Notes under the pieces: generated by a model
The model's input: the letters and a program-made list of their open reading frames with translations, nothing else
What the model was told of the DNA's origin: nothing
Database searches by the model: none
Program-made: the position numbers and the translations under genes
Origin: Membranipora membranacea
Lineage: Eukaryota; Bryozoa; Gymnolaemata; Cheilostomatida; Membraniporidae
Length of the DNA stretch: 64,000 nt
Reading direction: 5' to 3'
NCBI GenBank assembly: GCA_914767715.1
Contig: OU612066.1
Location: 11,847,001 to 11,911,000 of the forward strand
Part shown: in pieces, positions 24,304 through 36,774 of the stretch
How positions within the stretch are numbered: position 1 is the stretch's first letter
How the letters are laid out: each line of letters begins with the position of its first letter

Positions 24304-25705
24304 TGCTACTGAAAGATTGGACTGGTCAATGTAAAGACCTCGAGTAAGATGATATAGGTGACTGATACCATGAATCCGACTCCCAGTGTAATATTGTAAT
24401 GCACTTATTCATTATCTCACATACAGGAATTTTGTCATAAATTCAAGTGGTGCTTACAAGTGATTAAATTTAAGATGTCTGCACAATTGAGATAAAACAA
24501 AATTCTAGACCTCTCCCCTGAAATTTGATATCGATATAATTGTTGTCAAATAATGCTCACTGTGCAACGCATTCAACTGGAAACCTTCAGCACACGACCT
24601 GACATCAGACACCTGACATCAGAAAACTATCACCTTTTAGGTACATACAAATTTTTTATGACTCAAGCATTGACTCCATATTGTTACCCCAGTCATAGGG
24701 GGCAGTCGGATGTGGAAGAATTTCGGTAGCTGAAACTAATCGTTACCCTCCATTTGAAAATGTCAGAATCAAGTGTTCTCTGTGCATCTCAGTTCTGATT
24801 GTCTATATACGCTTGACCTTTCAGTATCTATGCAACATTTCGCTTTTTCTGCTAAAACAACAATTCGTTCATAATAATGCTCTATCATAAGTCACCACAT
24901 CTTTCATGTTTGGTTGTTCATCCTTACGAATTTTGCTATGTTATACTTTTTCACACGTTTGCAAAATTGCTAGACAGATGAAAGTGTTAAAAAATTTAAT
25001 TGACAATAGATAAGATTTATGGATAGATTAATTTTAAGATGAGATGAGATCACGGAACAACGTCGCATTTTGTCAATCTTTGCATGTCAATACACGTGCA
25101 AAAACTTCTTAAAAGATATTGGAATATAAATTGCAGACAAAAATATTGAGTGGTAATGGGTTGAAAAGTTCAACAGTGCAAGTCTCTTCTGTAAACATTA
25201 GCCAATTTGCTGAGCGAATCTTTTGAGTAATCGTTGGTGATAGCCATCAAATTCTGAATTCTGATTCTGAAGAAACTATATTTGCTATATAATCACAGGT
25301 CGCAACAGAGTTTTAATGCCATGAAAACCAGCCTGGATGACTGTAGGTGCAGGGTTCAAGGCCTTTGTTTGCGCCCACATTTTGACCAGTATTTTCTTTG
25401 ATCAGAATTTATCGACAGGATATGAAGTAGGCGCACCAGACAGAACTGGCCAGGTAGTAAAACCTGATTGAACCGGTGACTTATCATAAATCACTGACAA
25501 ACTCACACCAATGAACTCCCTCTCCATTGCTCACACACAACAATATCCTGTTTGTCTTTTACTATGAAAGGGGAGAAAATCCTATAGAGCTGTTATTGTA
25601 ACACCGCTCCTTAACCAACTAAGTTATTCAAACCGCTATTGCTCCTTGTTCGCACGTAGTTTAAACTTGGTTAATTTTTTTCCACGTATGTGACATAAGC
25701 TAACT
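24304..25705. other. Intergenic, no gene seen
   Basis: AT-rich spacer between two plus-strand genes. No exon, tRNA or clear repeat was recognised. The SLC17 promoter should lie at its right end. Confidence 0.5.
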
Positions 25706-28700
25706 ATGATGGAAGGGAAGAGTAACAGAGGATTTGCAGCTGATGAAGCTGTAGATACAGTCACCCCTGGAAAAACACCACCAAGCGTGCATAGCACATC
25801 TGGTAAGTGAATTATTTGTGTCCAGTAGGCGTATTAATTTGGAAATTTTCTGTTTTTGTGTGCTATCAGTAGGAAGGTGAAGATTTCCATTAGCAAATGT
25901 CTATATTATGACATGTATGGAGCATGTAAACCTACACCTGCATATTTTATACTGCGAATTTGACAATTTTGAGCCAGATGCTTAATTTTATTTTCATTAT
26001 TATTTATAGTATTATTATTTATGTTTTTATGATCTTGTAGAGAAATCCGAATTAAATATTCTTGAGTTTAGGTCCGTTATTGGCCTATTATGCTAGAGAT
26101 GCATTTTTATATTTTTACAACAATTTTTTAAGCTCGAAGGGGTAGCCTTGGCAGGCACCCACCCACCCCGACAGCCTGCCCAGGCTAGGGAAGGGGTGTG
26201 GGGATGGTCATCCGACTCGCAAGAGCTAGATTTTCTAAGGCTATAAATTTCTCAGTCATTTGGTCAATTTAATTTATTAACTTTTGTTAAAAGTATATGA
26301 GTGTACTTGTAAAAGATTTGTTGGCAAGCTGTATTTTCAGTGAGGTAAAGAAAGAAAGCTATAATATAATGAATCTACAATGTCTTACCACTTGTCCTAT
26401 CTATACTATGCTTTTATTTTAATAAGCGAATCAAAGGTTTTATTCAGAAGTTGTATACAATCCTGCATAGTTTAGTTTTAGCAACTTTTCACTGTAGTAG
26501 TAAATTATTATTTGAGGGAGGAAAAATTCGCCATTTCCCACAGGATTGAATTAGTGATGTTTATAGTGGCTCAGCATTCATTCATTCATTCATTTAGATT
26601 AGTGCTCCCAGAATTTAGTATTTAGCTAATACATTTTTTTCTCTAGGGTGAATGGAAATATATTTTCTTTAAATTCATTGCAAATGCTAAAACAGTAGAT
26701 TGTAAGTATGCTGTCTCGCTTATATAATAATATATATGATGCAATCATTTCAAAATCTATAAAGCAGCAGACTGAATTATATGAATAATACGCTATTGAT
26801 CTCTACAGTAGAGACTATCAGACGCTGCCAGTTCAAAATGATTGAGACTAGTTACTAGTAGGCTAGACAGCATTACCATCTAACATACCTGCAAAGTAGC
26901 ATGTCCTAAAAATGTCTCAAAAGCAGCAGACACAGCAAAGCAAAAGTTTGCTTTCATCTAAAGGTAAGACATTGAAAACCACAGGAAACCATCTCATTGC
27001 TATTGGGTGCCTTGTGACCACATTGGTTAGTCTTAGCCAGGGGCAGGCTATCAGGGGTGGGTGGGTTTGATGGGATGGTTCAACGGTTGAGGCTTATCCC
27101 GACAGGCTGTACATTGGTATACACTATAACTATGATCAAATCGTGGCAGACTTTTTATAATGTTTTTTTTTATGTTTTCAGATAGTGCCTCAACTGTGTC
27201 CAAGGAGAGTGTAGGTGAGAGGCTTACATCATGTCGGTGGACGATGGCCTACGTCTGCTGTCTCTGTTACACGCTTATCTACGCCATGAGGACTAATATG
27301 AGCATAGCCATAGTATGTATGGTGAAGACTGCTAACAAATCTCTCCATGTGGTTAAAGAAAACATAACAGATGTCGACACATGTGGCGCTGAGCAAAGTG
27401 CCATCAATCAGGTATGTTTACCGACTACCGTATTAACCTTGCAAATCTTAGGTCTATAGCAGAAGATAACGTCAAACTAGGGGGCCTTTTCATCAGTAAG
27501 AGCGATGAACCAAATTATCGCTCCTTATTTGGACTTTCTATTTCTTCCCTTATCGTTCATATCAAAATTTCAAATCGAATTTATATAATTCCAACAGATT
27601 TTTCATCATTAAAACTGTTGCAAGCCCCATGCAGTTATAATGACTTGACTCTGGCCCGGCAAGGGTGAGACTAGGACACATTTTCTGGTTATTATGTGCA
27701 AGAACATCTATAGAAGAGACAGCTAGTGTAAGATATTGAGAAGAATTCGGTCACCAAATCAAATACAAAGAGAGGCAATGTATTTATTATCTTTGAGGAG
27801 GGGAGATTACATAATAAAGCTGGCATTGTATTTAAAGTTTCTGACAGTAACGAAACTGACGATACAGAACACTGTAAACAGAAATATGTACCGGCCCGCT
27901 AGCAAGCTAGATTTTGTGATTCCAGTATTCAACAAAGATATAAGAAGTGATACTCCTAAAATTTGCAATGCAAACTGCAAATTTCTATATTAAATTTGTT
28001 TAGTATGTTGTTGTTGTTGTTGTTTAGTAGTTAGTACAATATTGCATCTATTTTTTATTCTGGTAGTTAGGAAGTTGAGGGGAATTTTTGCAGAAATTTC
28101 CTTAGCTTATTATTATGAAGTTTTTATTAATACTGCTGATTCTGTAACTTGAAGGCAGAGGGAGGCGAGATTGAATGGGATAAAACAACTCAGGGATGGA
28201 TTCTGAGCGCTTTCTTCTACGGATATCTGCTAACCCAGATACCTGCTGGTATACTGGCAGGAAGATTTGGAGGCAAGAGGGTGATGCTCTGGGGTGTGGG
28301 CTTGTTTGGGGTCTCTACTGTGCTAGTACCTGTGGCAGCAAGGTAAATACAACAGATTCAGAAATGAGACAATTGTGTGTTTTGATGGCCAGATGATTTG
28401 AATATAATATTAGATTATTTCACCCAGTTTGTTGCTGATTATCATCGTTACCTGCTGGTAAAACTTCGGTAGACAAAAGATTCTCCTTCTTGTATGGCTT
28501 ATCAGCGCCTCTATTCCCACCAGAATGAGTGTTCACAACTTTGCTGATATGAGTTTTGACATAAATAAGTGCTATATAAAAGTCATAATGTATTTGACAG
28601 ATTTGATGGTGTGAGGCATGAAGTCGCTGCTATTCTAGTCGTAGTTCTGCGTGTAATATCTGGAGCTTCGTGCGGTGCTGTGTCCCCCTCAATATTCAGT

Positions 28701-31700
28701 CTACTCGGTAAATGGATCCCTATATATGAGCGAAGCAAACTAACAGTCATCACTCTATCCGGACAAATGGTTTGTATAATTATGTATATGTATATGTTGT
28801 GTTTGATTTTGCAAGCAGTTGATTTTTTGTATTCCCAAGTCCACACAAAAAGTTATGATATCCTGCAAGAAATTTCAATTTATGTAGAACAGGAGCAATT
28901 GTCATCGAGTTCCCTCAAGACAGGGGACCTCTCATATGATAGCCCTTTAATTTTGATGGCATCTTTAATTTTATCATCAGAGCTGGATTTTTTCAGTTAA
29001 AGCCTGTTTTATCTAATTTATTGACTATTTCTGCAGTTTGGTAGTACACTGATCTTAGGAGTCGGAGGTTTTTTCTGTGAATGGGAGTCTTTTGATGGTG
29101 GTTGGCCGAGTATATTCTACATGTGCGGAGGTCTATCAGGACTTTTCTGTATCATCTGGGCGTTGACTGTGTTTGATTCGCCAAGTCAGCATCCCAGAAT
29201 TACTGAGAGAGAAGTGAATTATATCCAGGAAAACACGGAACACCAAATCAGTAGCAGTAAGGTTGGTACATAGACATATATATTAAGTTTATGGGTTGGT
29301 ATAAAGTTTTGCACACATCATGTCTAGTAGTTGTGAATGAGGTTGAAGTAGGTGTGATTTGGTATAGTTAACGAAATTCATTAACTCCAAGGGGCCTCCT
29401 CTCCTACCCCCAAACATTAATTATTCACCAAGATTATTGCAATCAATTTAAGTAACTTACCATTGTTATCATTTCACATTGACTATTGATTCCAACAATT
29501 CTGTTTTCTTGACATGGTAGAATAAATCGGTGCCTTGGCTGAGAATTATGACCTCCCCTGCCATGTGGGCGATTATTGTTGCACACATGTGCTTCAATTT
29601 CGGACATTACGCTATCATGACAAAGCTGCCAGCCTACATGAAAGAGGTGCTCAACCTGGACATCAAAACGGTAAATTGAAAGCATACTTTTTGAGTGCAT
29701 TGCTGTTCGCTAAATAAAGTCCGCTTCTGTTTGACTGCCAGTCATCCTAGATCTGACCTGATGTGAACTCTACTTGTAATTGAGAAAAGCTTTGGAAAGT
29801 AGTGTTTGTTGTTAGATAATACTGCAATATCTAACGAGGCATTCAATTATTGAAGAGCTTTGCAGTGTACTGTATAGGCTTAACCTAATTCCAAAAGAAA
29901 GCAATCCTAGAATTCTGTTTTGTTTGTATTTGTGACCAAAATATTGAAACAGCATGTTTCAAACGGCATGTTTCAACTAGAGTGAATTGGGATGAGAACT
30001 AGTGTCATAAGTTATAAATACTCATACTATAAATAGTGTAAGAAAATAACTTGCTAACAGCCTGCACTTGCATGGCAAGAGAAAAACTGCAAATGTAATC
30101 TTAGGGGCATGCGATAGATATTGTGAAGAGTTATCTTTTACAGAATGGCCTATATTCTTCTTTGCCTCACATAGCTATGTTTGTTGTGGCAAATTTTGCC
30201 TCAAACTTGATTGACAAACTGAGAAAAAATCGACTGGTGTCTACAGTGGTAGCCAGAAAGATAGCAGTGGGGCTTGGTAAGCTGCTTTCTCATGTTTAAT
30301 TGCATGGCATTCTATGATACAAAGGTCTCCATTCATTTTCTTCAACACTCGAATCTTGAAAAAAAAAAGCAAAAATACAAAATGTAGACACGTTTATTCC
30401 CTCCGTGGTGGCAGAGGGATATCGCGGCGCCTCGATACCCGACTTTTACAATATCCCTTTGCCACCGCAGAGGGAACAAACTTGTTCTATAAAAAATATA
30501 TTGTTCTGCATTTGTGATAATTTCACAGATAAAACTATGCTAAACACTTTGACCTGATAATAAATAATGAATCATTTTTATTCATTGATTAATTATTATT
30601 AACTCTATCACCGAATTTTCTTTATAAATTATTTATCGTTCTCCCTATTTTCTGTTTCACTTCCTGTATAAGGAAAAATTTGCAATACTGAACTTCGTTC
30701 ATCCATAACGCTGCTATTAGAGATTTTTGGATTCCACCTACCAATATCTCTCATTATATGAATACGGCTTTATTTTTTTACAGCTCTGGTGATACCTGCA
30801 GGGTTCCTGGTGGCTGCAGGATTTATCCCATGTCATCAGAAACACCTTGGGATTGTATTCCTCACCATCGCTGTCGGGTTTACAGGTTTCTTTGCCGTCG
30901 GTGTAATGCCTAATCATCATGATATTGCTGCCAGGTAACTTGAAGTATTTGAGGGATTTGATAAATCGCGATTAATCAAGGCAATAAATATGAGATGCTC
31001 ATAGTTGTGCCTACCTTCTCCTGCTGATCATGGGTGCAGTGATTTACTTCAGCTGTTTCAGAAAGTTGGTCGGACAGCAAGCATTCTATGATAAACTGCT
31101 TTTTAAAAAATTATTGAATTCCATTCCTTCTTTTTTTAGCCTCATTTGTCGTGAAACACTGGTCAGTGAATATAATGAAGTATATATATTATATAATAAG
31201 AAAAAAGCTTCCGATTCAATATGAATTTTTCCTCATGAGACACCGAGTCTTCCTGCCTTGTGACCGGTATTGTAACAGTTATGCTTATATTTTTTACAGA
31301 TACTCGGGGGAGATATATGGTATCGGTAATATGTTTGCTACTATACCCGGTATAGTGGCACCTGTACTGGTGAACACACTGACACCCAATGTAAGTGTTC
31401 ATTGGCCAAATGGCTGTGATTAAGAATTGAGAAACGATTCAAATTAAAAACAAATTTGGTCTGACATAATGAGTTGAGTTATAGTAGTGGAAATGACCCC
31501 TGGGACATAAGTGTCATTACTCTTTGCAAACAAGATTTTATCTGCTGGGCCCAATCATCCGACCAAAATGCTAGAGCCCATTATAACCTGCAAAATAAAT
31601 ATCACGTAAATCAATACAACATATATACTCATCTAGCATTTTTTGTTTACCTACCAGGGCACTGTAGAAGAGTGGAGACAGGTATTCTACGTTTGGGCCG

Positions 31701-31975
31701 CTGTTTATATTTTTGGTGCTGTATTCTTTGCTGTGTTTGGACGAGGCGAGACTCAGGACTGGGCACGGGACGATCCAGATGTTGAAAGTGAGGAGTGCGA
31801 GGGTAAACTCTCAGACCGACCAATCAGCACTTCCAATTCATCTGAATCTGTTAATAAACTATCAGATCGACCAATAAGCACTTCCAATTCATCTGAATCC
31901 ATTAAAAAGCTATCAGATACGCCACAGGATAGCGAGGACAGCATGAGATGTAACTCGCTCACTTCGAAGGTTTAG
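25706..31975 (+). CDS. SLC17-family (sialin/VGLUT-like) transporter
   Basis: Major-facilitator organic-anion transporter. Ten exons join in phase: 25706-25802, 27182-27411, 28155-28342, 28601-28769, 29037-29261, 29521-29670, 30144-30276, 30784-30934, 31300-31390 and 31658-31975, giving 583 aa. Family marks include AYVCCLCYTLIYAMRTNMSI (TM1), QGWILSAFFYGYLLTQIPAG, GRFGGKRVMLWG, WIPIYERSKL, GGWPSIFYMCGG, DSPSQHPRITEREVNYI and YSGEIYGIGNMFATIPGIVA. The family's usual Glu and His of TM4 are replaced (Cys196 and Phe204 here), so substrate or proton coupling may differ. The cytosolic C tail has two copies and the start of a third of a 17-aa repeat (KLSDRPISTSNSSES). A second candidate first exon exists at 26912-26963. 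The donor of the fourth exon is weak (GTTTGT). Confidence 0.93.
26912..26963 (+). CDS. Candidate alternative first exon of the SLC17 gene
   Basis: ATG followed by 17 codons (MSQKQQTQQSKSLLSSK) and one extra G, then donor GTAAGA. It ends in the same phase as the distal first exon at 25706-25802, so either can splice to 27182 and complete the same Asp codon. The two would give different cytosolic N termini from different promoters. There is no RNA evidence; the ATG-to-donor frame could be chance in so short a stretch. Confidence 0.45.
30397..30476. repeat. Foldback repeat, 26-bp arms
   Basis: TTCCCTCCGTGGTGGCAGAG and GGATAT are inverted as ATATCCCTTTGCCACCGCAG and AGGGAA. The centre carries GGCGCCTCGATACCCGACTT, which recurs in the repeat at about 36284-36375. 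It lies in an SLC17 intron. Confidence 0.75.
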
Positions 31976-32801
31976 TTTGTGAATAGGATATGATCCCTTG
32001 GCTTCACAGTAATATATTTGGCAGGTTTAACTGCTGACTTAAAGAAATATCAGATACAGAGGCAGCTACAACGATCTGTAATTTTATACTCATCCATATA
32101 GCAACTGAACAATGCAACTGTTTTGTGAAATTATATTTAGGCATCGCATGCTGAAATCAAGATTTTTTCCATTTTTTTCATACACCTTTATCACTTGAGC
32201 TCACCTCATTGGTTGATTCTATTACCTAAAATCCTGTTTTAAGGATTAGGACCATAAATTATGAAAGCCTTTTAAATGAACATTAATTGGGTGATTGACC
32301 CAGGAGTCATTCATAATACTTTCTTGTATTGCAGATAATACAATTGCCATTGTATGGTAAATATAAATGTATTTAGTCATATGTACAGAAAAAAATCAGT
32401 TTTATGTACAGTGTTAGGAGATCTTTGGATATTGCCACCTACAGTCATAATATGGGTATTGCAGTTTAAAAAAAAAACTAGCTAGTCTACATACTGTATA
32501 TTTCTATGCCACATTTATACAAAACACCATAATCTCATTATCATTATCTCAAATTCAGAGGAAGCCATAACAATATTGTGAAAGCACAACTTTGGATGGA
32601 AAGTTTGCTCTTAAATCCTTCACTAGAACTGTCAACTGTGTGAACAACCCACCTAACAAGTATATAATAGTATTTACCATAGACAAATATTATATAATAT
32701 TCTATTATAATATTATATAAAATATTATGTTAATATTTATTAGGTGTATTAAGTTTATGGTATTTACTGTAAAGCCTGTTTATTTCACATTCTGTGGTCC
32801 C
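31976..32801. other. Convergent 3' region of SLC17 and SEPHS
   Basis: This holds the SLC17 3' UTR. An AT-only palindromic patch lies at about 32685-32745. The minus-strand AATAAA at 32779-32784, 18 bp past the SEPHS stop, is the likely poly(A) signal of that gene. No other coding was seen. Confidence 0.55.
32779..32784 (-). terminator. Poly(A) signal AATAAA of SEPHS
   Basis: Minus-strand AATAAA beginning 18 bp past the stop codon, implying a very short 3' UTR. Confidence 0.5.
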
Positions 32802-35800
32802 TCACCATAGCTCATCAGGTTTATCCTTCATAGGCACCTCTATAATCCTCGGTTTATCTATGACTCTCGCAGATCTTGTACCTTTCTGTACTACTCCGAC
32901 TATCCAGGACTGCAGACCCTCCAACTGCTCCATCTTCTTAGCATAAGCTGCACCGTCCTCACGAGGGAAAACTATCAGCAATCCTCCTAAAATTAATAAT
33001 TATTACAAGAATTTGAATTGAAGTCTCTACCAGTGTCTGATGGTCAATTGATATCGAGGTTATATATGTCAGCATCCTTTTTTGGTGAGGAGCACAAAGT
33101 GTGCTTACATTGGGAATTGTTTCCCCCACTGGTCAGAAGAAGGGGAGTGAACCCTAAAGCAGGCAAACTGGATCAAACTTGAAATCCAACCAGTTAGTGA
33201 CCATTTTGACACCTCACAAAGCACATACACAGAATTGGTATTACTGACGTCTATGAACACATAGCTTGATCAGTCACATCTTCACTGTTGACACTCACCT
33301 GACGTTTCAGCCGATTGGCCCTGAGTAAGGTTGAACACGTTACCCATCACTTTATTAACACTGGCCATCTTAGCTATAACCGGCAGGTTATGAATGACAA
33401 AGTCAACCTCATTGTGCTGAGATTTAGCCAGAGCTTGAGCAGCACCAAGTAATCCATACCCTGATACATCTGTGGCACCGTGAGCGTTATACTGTCGCAT
33501 CACATCAGCAGCTAGAAAAATATACAGTGTGATTAGTCATTGGTGTGATAAACACACCGAATACATTAGGTCGCCAATAACTATGTCATCACATATTTAT
33601 TGAGATTGTAACACACTATACCAAAACAGAGGTTTGCATTATAAAAAGAGATGACATAAAATCACGCACAATCTTATTAACGGCAGAATATTACTGGCAA
33701 CAAGATAACCCCATAAGTATGTCACATGGCATTACCCCACAAGTATTACCCCATGTATTTTATTGCATTGCTGTAATGCAAATCCTGGTAATATATCACA
33801 TGTTGGAAATAGTGTGTAGACTTTTCATGTCCGGTCCGGCGGTGGCTGCTCACCTGTTTTATTGAGCCTGACCATGGTAGAGAGAGCTCTCTGGAATCCT
33901 TTGTTGGCATCCTCTTGGTTCAGAACTACTTTGATCCTGGACCATCTATCTTTGTCATCATTCATCCAGTGATAGGATGTGGTGGCTACCAGTGAACCCA
34001 GTGGCTTCGTTAGTACCAGAACATCGCTTACTTGTGCATGGTGAGGCCTAGAAATTTAAATAATAATATTGAAATATAGTACAATCCAGTAACCTGAATG
34101 TTGGCCGGATAACTTGAAAATCAGGGAGTTGCCCATTCAGTGATTTTAGTGGGGCAACTCCCACAGCGTTAAGAATTTTGCAGGATTACGTCAATCGAAA
34201 ATTTTAGGGATCTCTGCTAAGACCTTACATCTGACATGGGCCTGTTTTGACAAGCTAGTTGGGACAGGCTCATCAAACATATGGGAAGCTGTATTATTAT
34301 TGCTGGAATTGAGAAAGAATGTCACATAATTTGTTCCAATCACTGACACATAAGACATTTGGTGCGAACATAATTTGACGCCTTACATGACTATATGATT
34401 TCGTGGTACTACAGCAGTAGCAATACCACCTAGAATCATCCAAGGGTTAACTACAGTCTGTCCACCTTTGACAGCACAGCCTGCTGTGTCAGCAGCATCC
34501 TTAAACCCTCGAATCATCAGCGGAGCAACGACATCTCTCTCCTTTTGTGTGATCTTACTACTAATACCAAGAAGCATTTGTATGTGGTCGCACTCAGTAA
34601 CCCCTGTGGCAAACAAGTCACTCAATACACAGGCACAAGCTATCATCCCCTGTAAGATTGAAAGATGAGCATAAACAAACTTCATAAACATCAGAGTAAG
34701 AAAAGTTAAAACAGTAAGTTTGGTTAACAGTCTTATACCACGCTGTTCATCCTTTTAGTAATGGGACCAGAAAAATTCAAACCTACTATATAATCATCAT
34801 GCTGTTGATTATACCATTTTCTTTTTTTTTTGCTTATGAGGTCAAAAAGTTGTTATTTTTGTTTGTTCATAGCTTACTTATATATATATGAAAACCTCAA
34901 TTAAAAAGGTATAATAATAATAATAACAAGAAGATGCTAAAAAAGATTTTAGGCTACAACGATGAAGCAGGCTACTCTGATTTTATTTCAGCTGAAAATT
35001 CATGGCGTTCATTGGGACCTACCATCATGTAAGGATCCTCGATGAGCGGATAGAGATAATCAGAGGCGTGTAACATACATAGATCGCCATGCTTGAGTTT
35101 TATCATACTGCAATCTGTCATCCCGGCACTTCCTGCAATAGATAACATCACATTGTCCACATGTTGTCAAAAATTAGATAATTATTTAGAAGCTCAAATT
35201 ACATATCAGCTTCAAGGTCACTCAGTCAGTATCACCGCATCCACATGTTGCCACTAGTCTTTGCACTGCATTGTCATCTATACACTCGACACAACTGATC
35301 GAATTTCAGTCGAGAGGGGAGCAGGGGCAGTCACAGAATGAGAATGATATGCTGATTTGTTAGGAATTTGTTATTGCTAGAGAAGGAAGCAAGTATGTAT
35401 ATATATATGTTTATGTACAACATTATGATTATAGTTATATACCCATAGCTCTAGAGAGTAGGGAGGCTACTACCAGTCCAGTGCAAAGACTTTCTGTAGT
35501 TGTTGATCATCTCATCTAGTTTTATGATGTAAAAGTTTGATTAGCAGTAACCACCCTCAATTATGCTGGTCAGAAGACTGCACTCACTGTGGTTTGTTTA
35601 ATTACTTTTCTATCAGAGAACTATTACTATTGTATTAAATTATTATTATTAGCTCACCAATTCTCTGCACCTGTGCAGTCTCATGTGACTCCATGAACAT
35701 CTGGTTAAACTGCTGTTCATCTTCATTCACTGCAGGAGTATAGATATCAGTCATAAGCCTCTGCAAAACAGTCTGTGGCACCTTGCAGCCACATCCCTTC

Positions 35801-35886
35801 AGATCTGAGTTCCTAGTCAGTCTGAAAGTTGGGTCCAAGTCATGTGCAACTGGATCAAAGGGTCTCCGCAAGTGTACATTTTCCAT
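32802..35886 (-). CDS. SEPHS: Selenophosphate synthetase, cysteine form
   Basis: SelD-family enzymes make selenophosphate from selenide and ATP for selenocysteine synthesis. Six exons join in phase: 35658-35886, 35023-35132, 34387-34649, 33854-34047, 33299-33511 and 32802-32986, giving 397 aa, against 392 for human SEPHS1. The catalytic loop reads [10 protein letters not shown], with Cys32 (TGT, 35791-35793) at the position that is Sec in SEPHS2 and Thr in human SEPHS1, and Lys35 three residues on, as in bacterial SelD (Cys17/Lys20). Other family blocks are [78 protein letters not shown] and IDKPRIIEV. It is probably catalytically active, unlike the Thr-type paralogue. No in-frame TGA exists, so no SECIS element is needed. 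Confidence 0.96.
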
Positions 35887-36283
35887 TTTGAAAAAGAAGA
35901 TGCCTCCTAGTTGGCAAAGGTGGGGGAGGCTGTATAATAACTATTGAAATTACGATGGCTCAGTGTGCTCTCTGGTATAATCCGACTCTATTCAACACCA
36001 TTTTTAGACTATGAGAAAGCAAAATACTTCAAATGGAAAAACTCATTACAAGTTAAGACAACTTCTATCCAATATTTTGTACCAAACTCCCCTGAGCCAT
36101 AGAATTTTAACTTGGATAATCCAATGAACTTGGATTATCAATGTAGGGAGTTCATTGCTCAGGTTGATGACTAAGAAAAGAATTGCGTTGTTTTGACTGC
36201 TGCCTAGGTGTAAAATTTCTCATTTCATTTTTTTCTTATTGATATTATCTCAAGTGTAATCACATGTTTAGTGGAACATGTTT

Positions 36284-36375
36284 GTTCTATCCGTGGTGGT
36301 GGAGTTATATTATTGCAAAAAGTAAGATATCGAGGCGCCACGCCAGTGAGCGCGGTGCCTCGATACCCGACTTCC
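36284..36375. repeat. GC-rich foldback repeat, second copy
   Basis: It opens with TTCTATCCGTGGTGG and contains the near-perfect palindrome TATCGAGGCGCCACGC / GCGCGGTGCCTCGATA (36328-36366), then CCCGACTT. It shares the CCGTGGTGG and GCCTCGATACCCGACTT blocks with 30397-30476. Confidence 0.65.
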
Positions 36376-36696
36376 TGTTAAGCGTAGCTACAGAAAGAGC
36401 TCCAATCAATAGTGCATGTGACAAGGCCCTAACCAAGGTGTAAATGTAAATTTTTTGGTCCGAGGTAGCAATTTTTTTATATGCTTGCCCACTATAACAT
36501 TAACCCTTGAGCGATTATATTTCTCCAGTGGCTACCCAACATAATTTACCAAAATTCATCGGCATCTATGAGTTAGCAGCTGGCAATTCTAATTGAGTCC
36601 GTCACTGCATACTATTAAAGTACCATAGATGCCTTACTTTAGTTAGAGTTAAGTAAGGAATGCTTAATAAAACAAGATACAGATCGTTCAGATTCA

Positions 36697-36702
36697 TTTA
36701 TT
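36697..36702 (-). terminator. Poly(A) signal AATAAA of ING3
   Basis: Minus-strand AATAAA beginning 73 bp past the ING3 stop codon. Confidence 0.5.
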
Positions 36703-36774
36703 TTGTGAGATGCATACAAATACAAAAGGTTACACCAGGTTAAGTTATCACATTATAGAGCTTGTATCTCTGAT

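Larger units (their letters stand above)
35887..36774. other. Intergenic between ING3 and SEPHS (both minus strand)
   Basis: SEPHS promoter and ING3 3' UTR. It contains the GC-rich foldback repeat near 36284-36375 and the likely ING3 poly(A) signal, minus-strand AATAAA at 36697-36702. No coding was recognised. Confidence 0.5.

Noticed and set aside
28770-29000. Continuation of the SLC17 exon reading frame past 28769
   Set aside because: Intron read-through: the added sequence lacks transporter features, while the exon at 29037 resumes the family sequence in phase.
32802-32804. Possible Sec codon (TGA) at the end of SEPHS
   Set aside because: It falls where family members end and nothing homologous follows, so it is a normal stop.
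33282-33298. Extension of the SEPHS exon past ETSG
   Set aside because: A donor GTGAGT follows TCA-G, and the next exon restores the conserved GGLL sequence.
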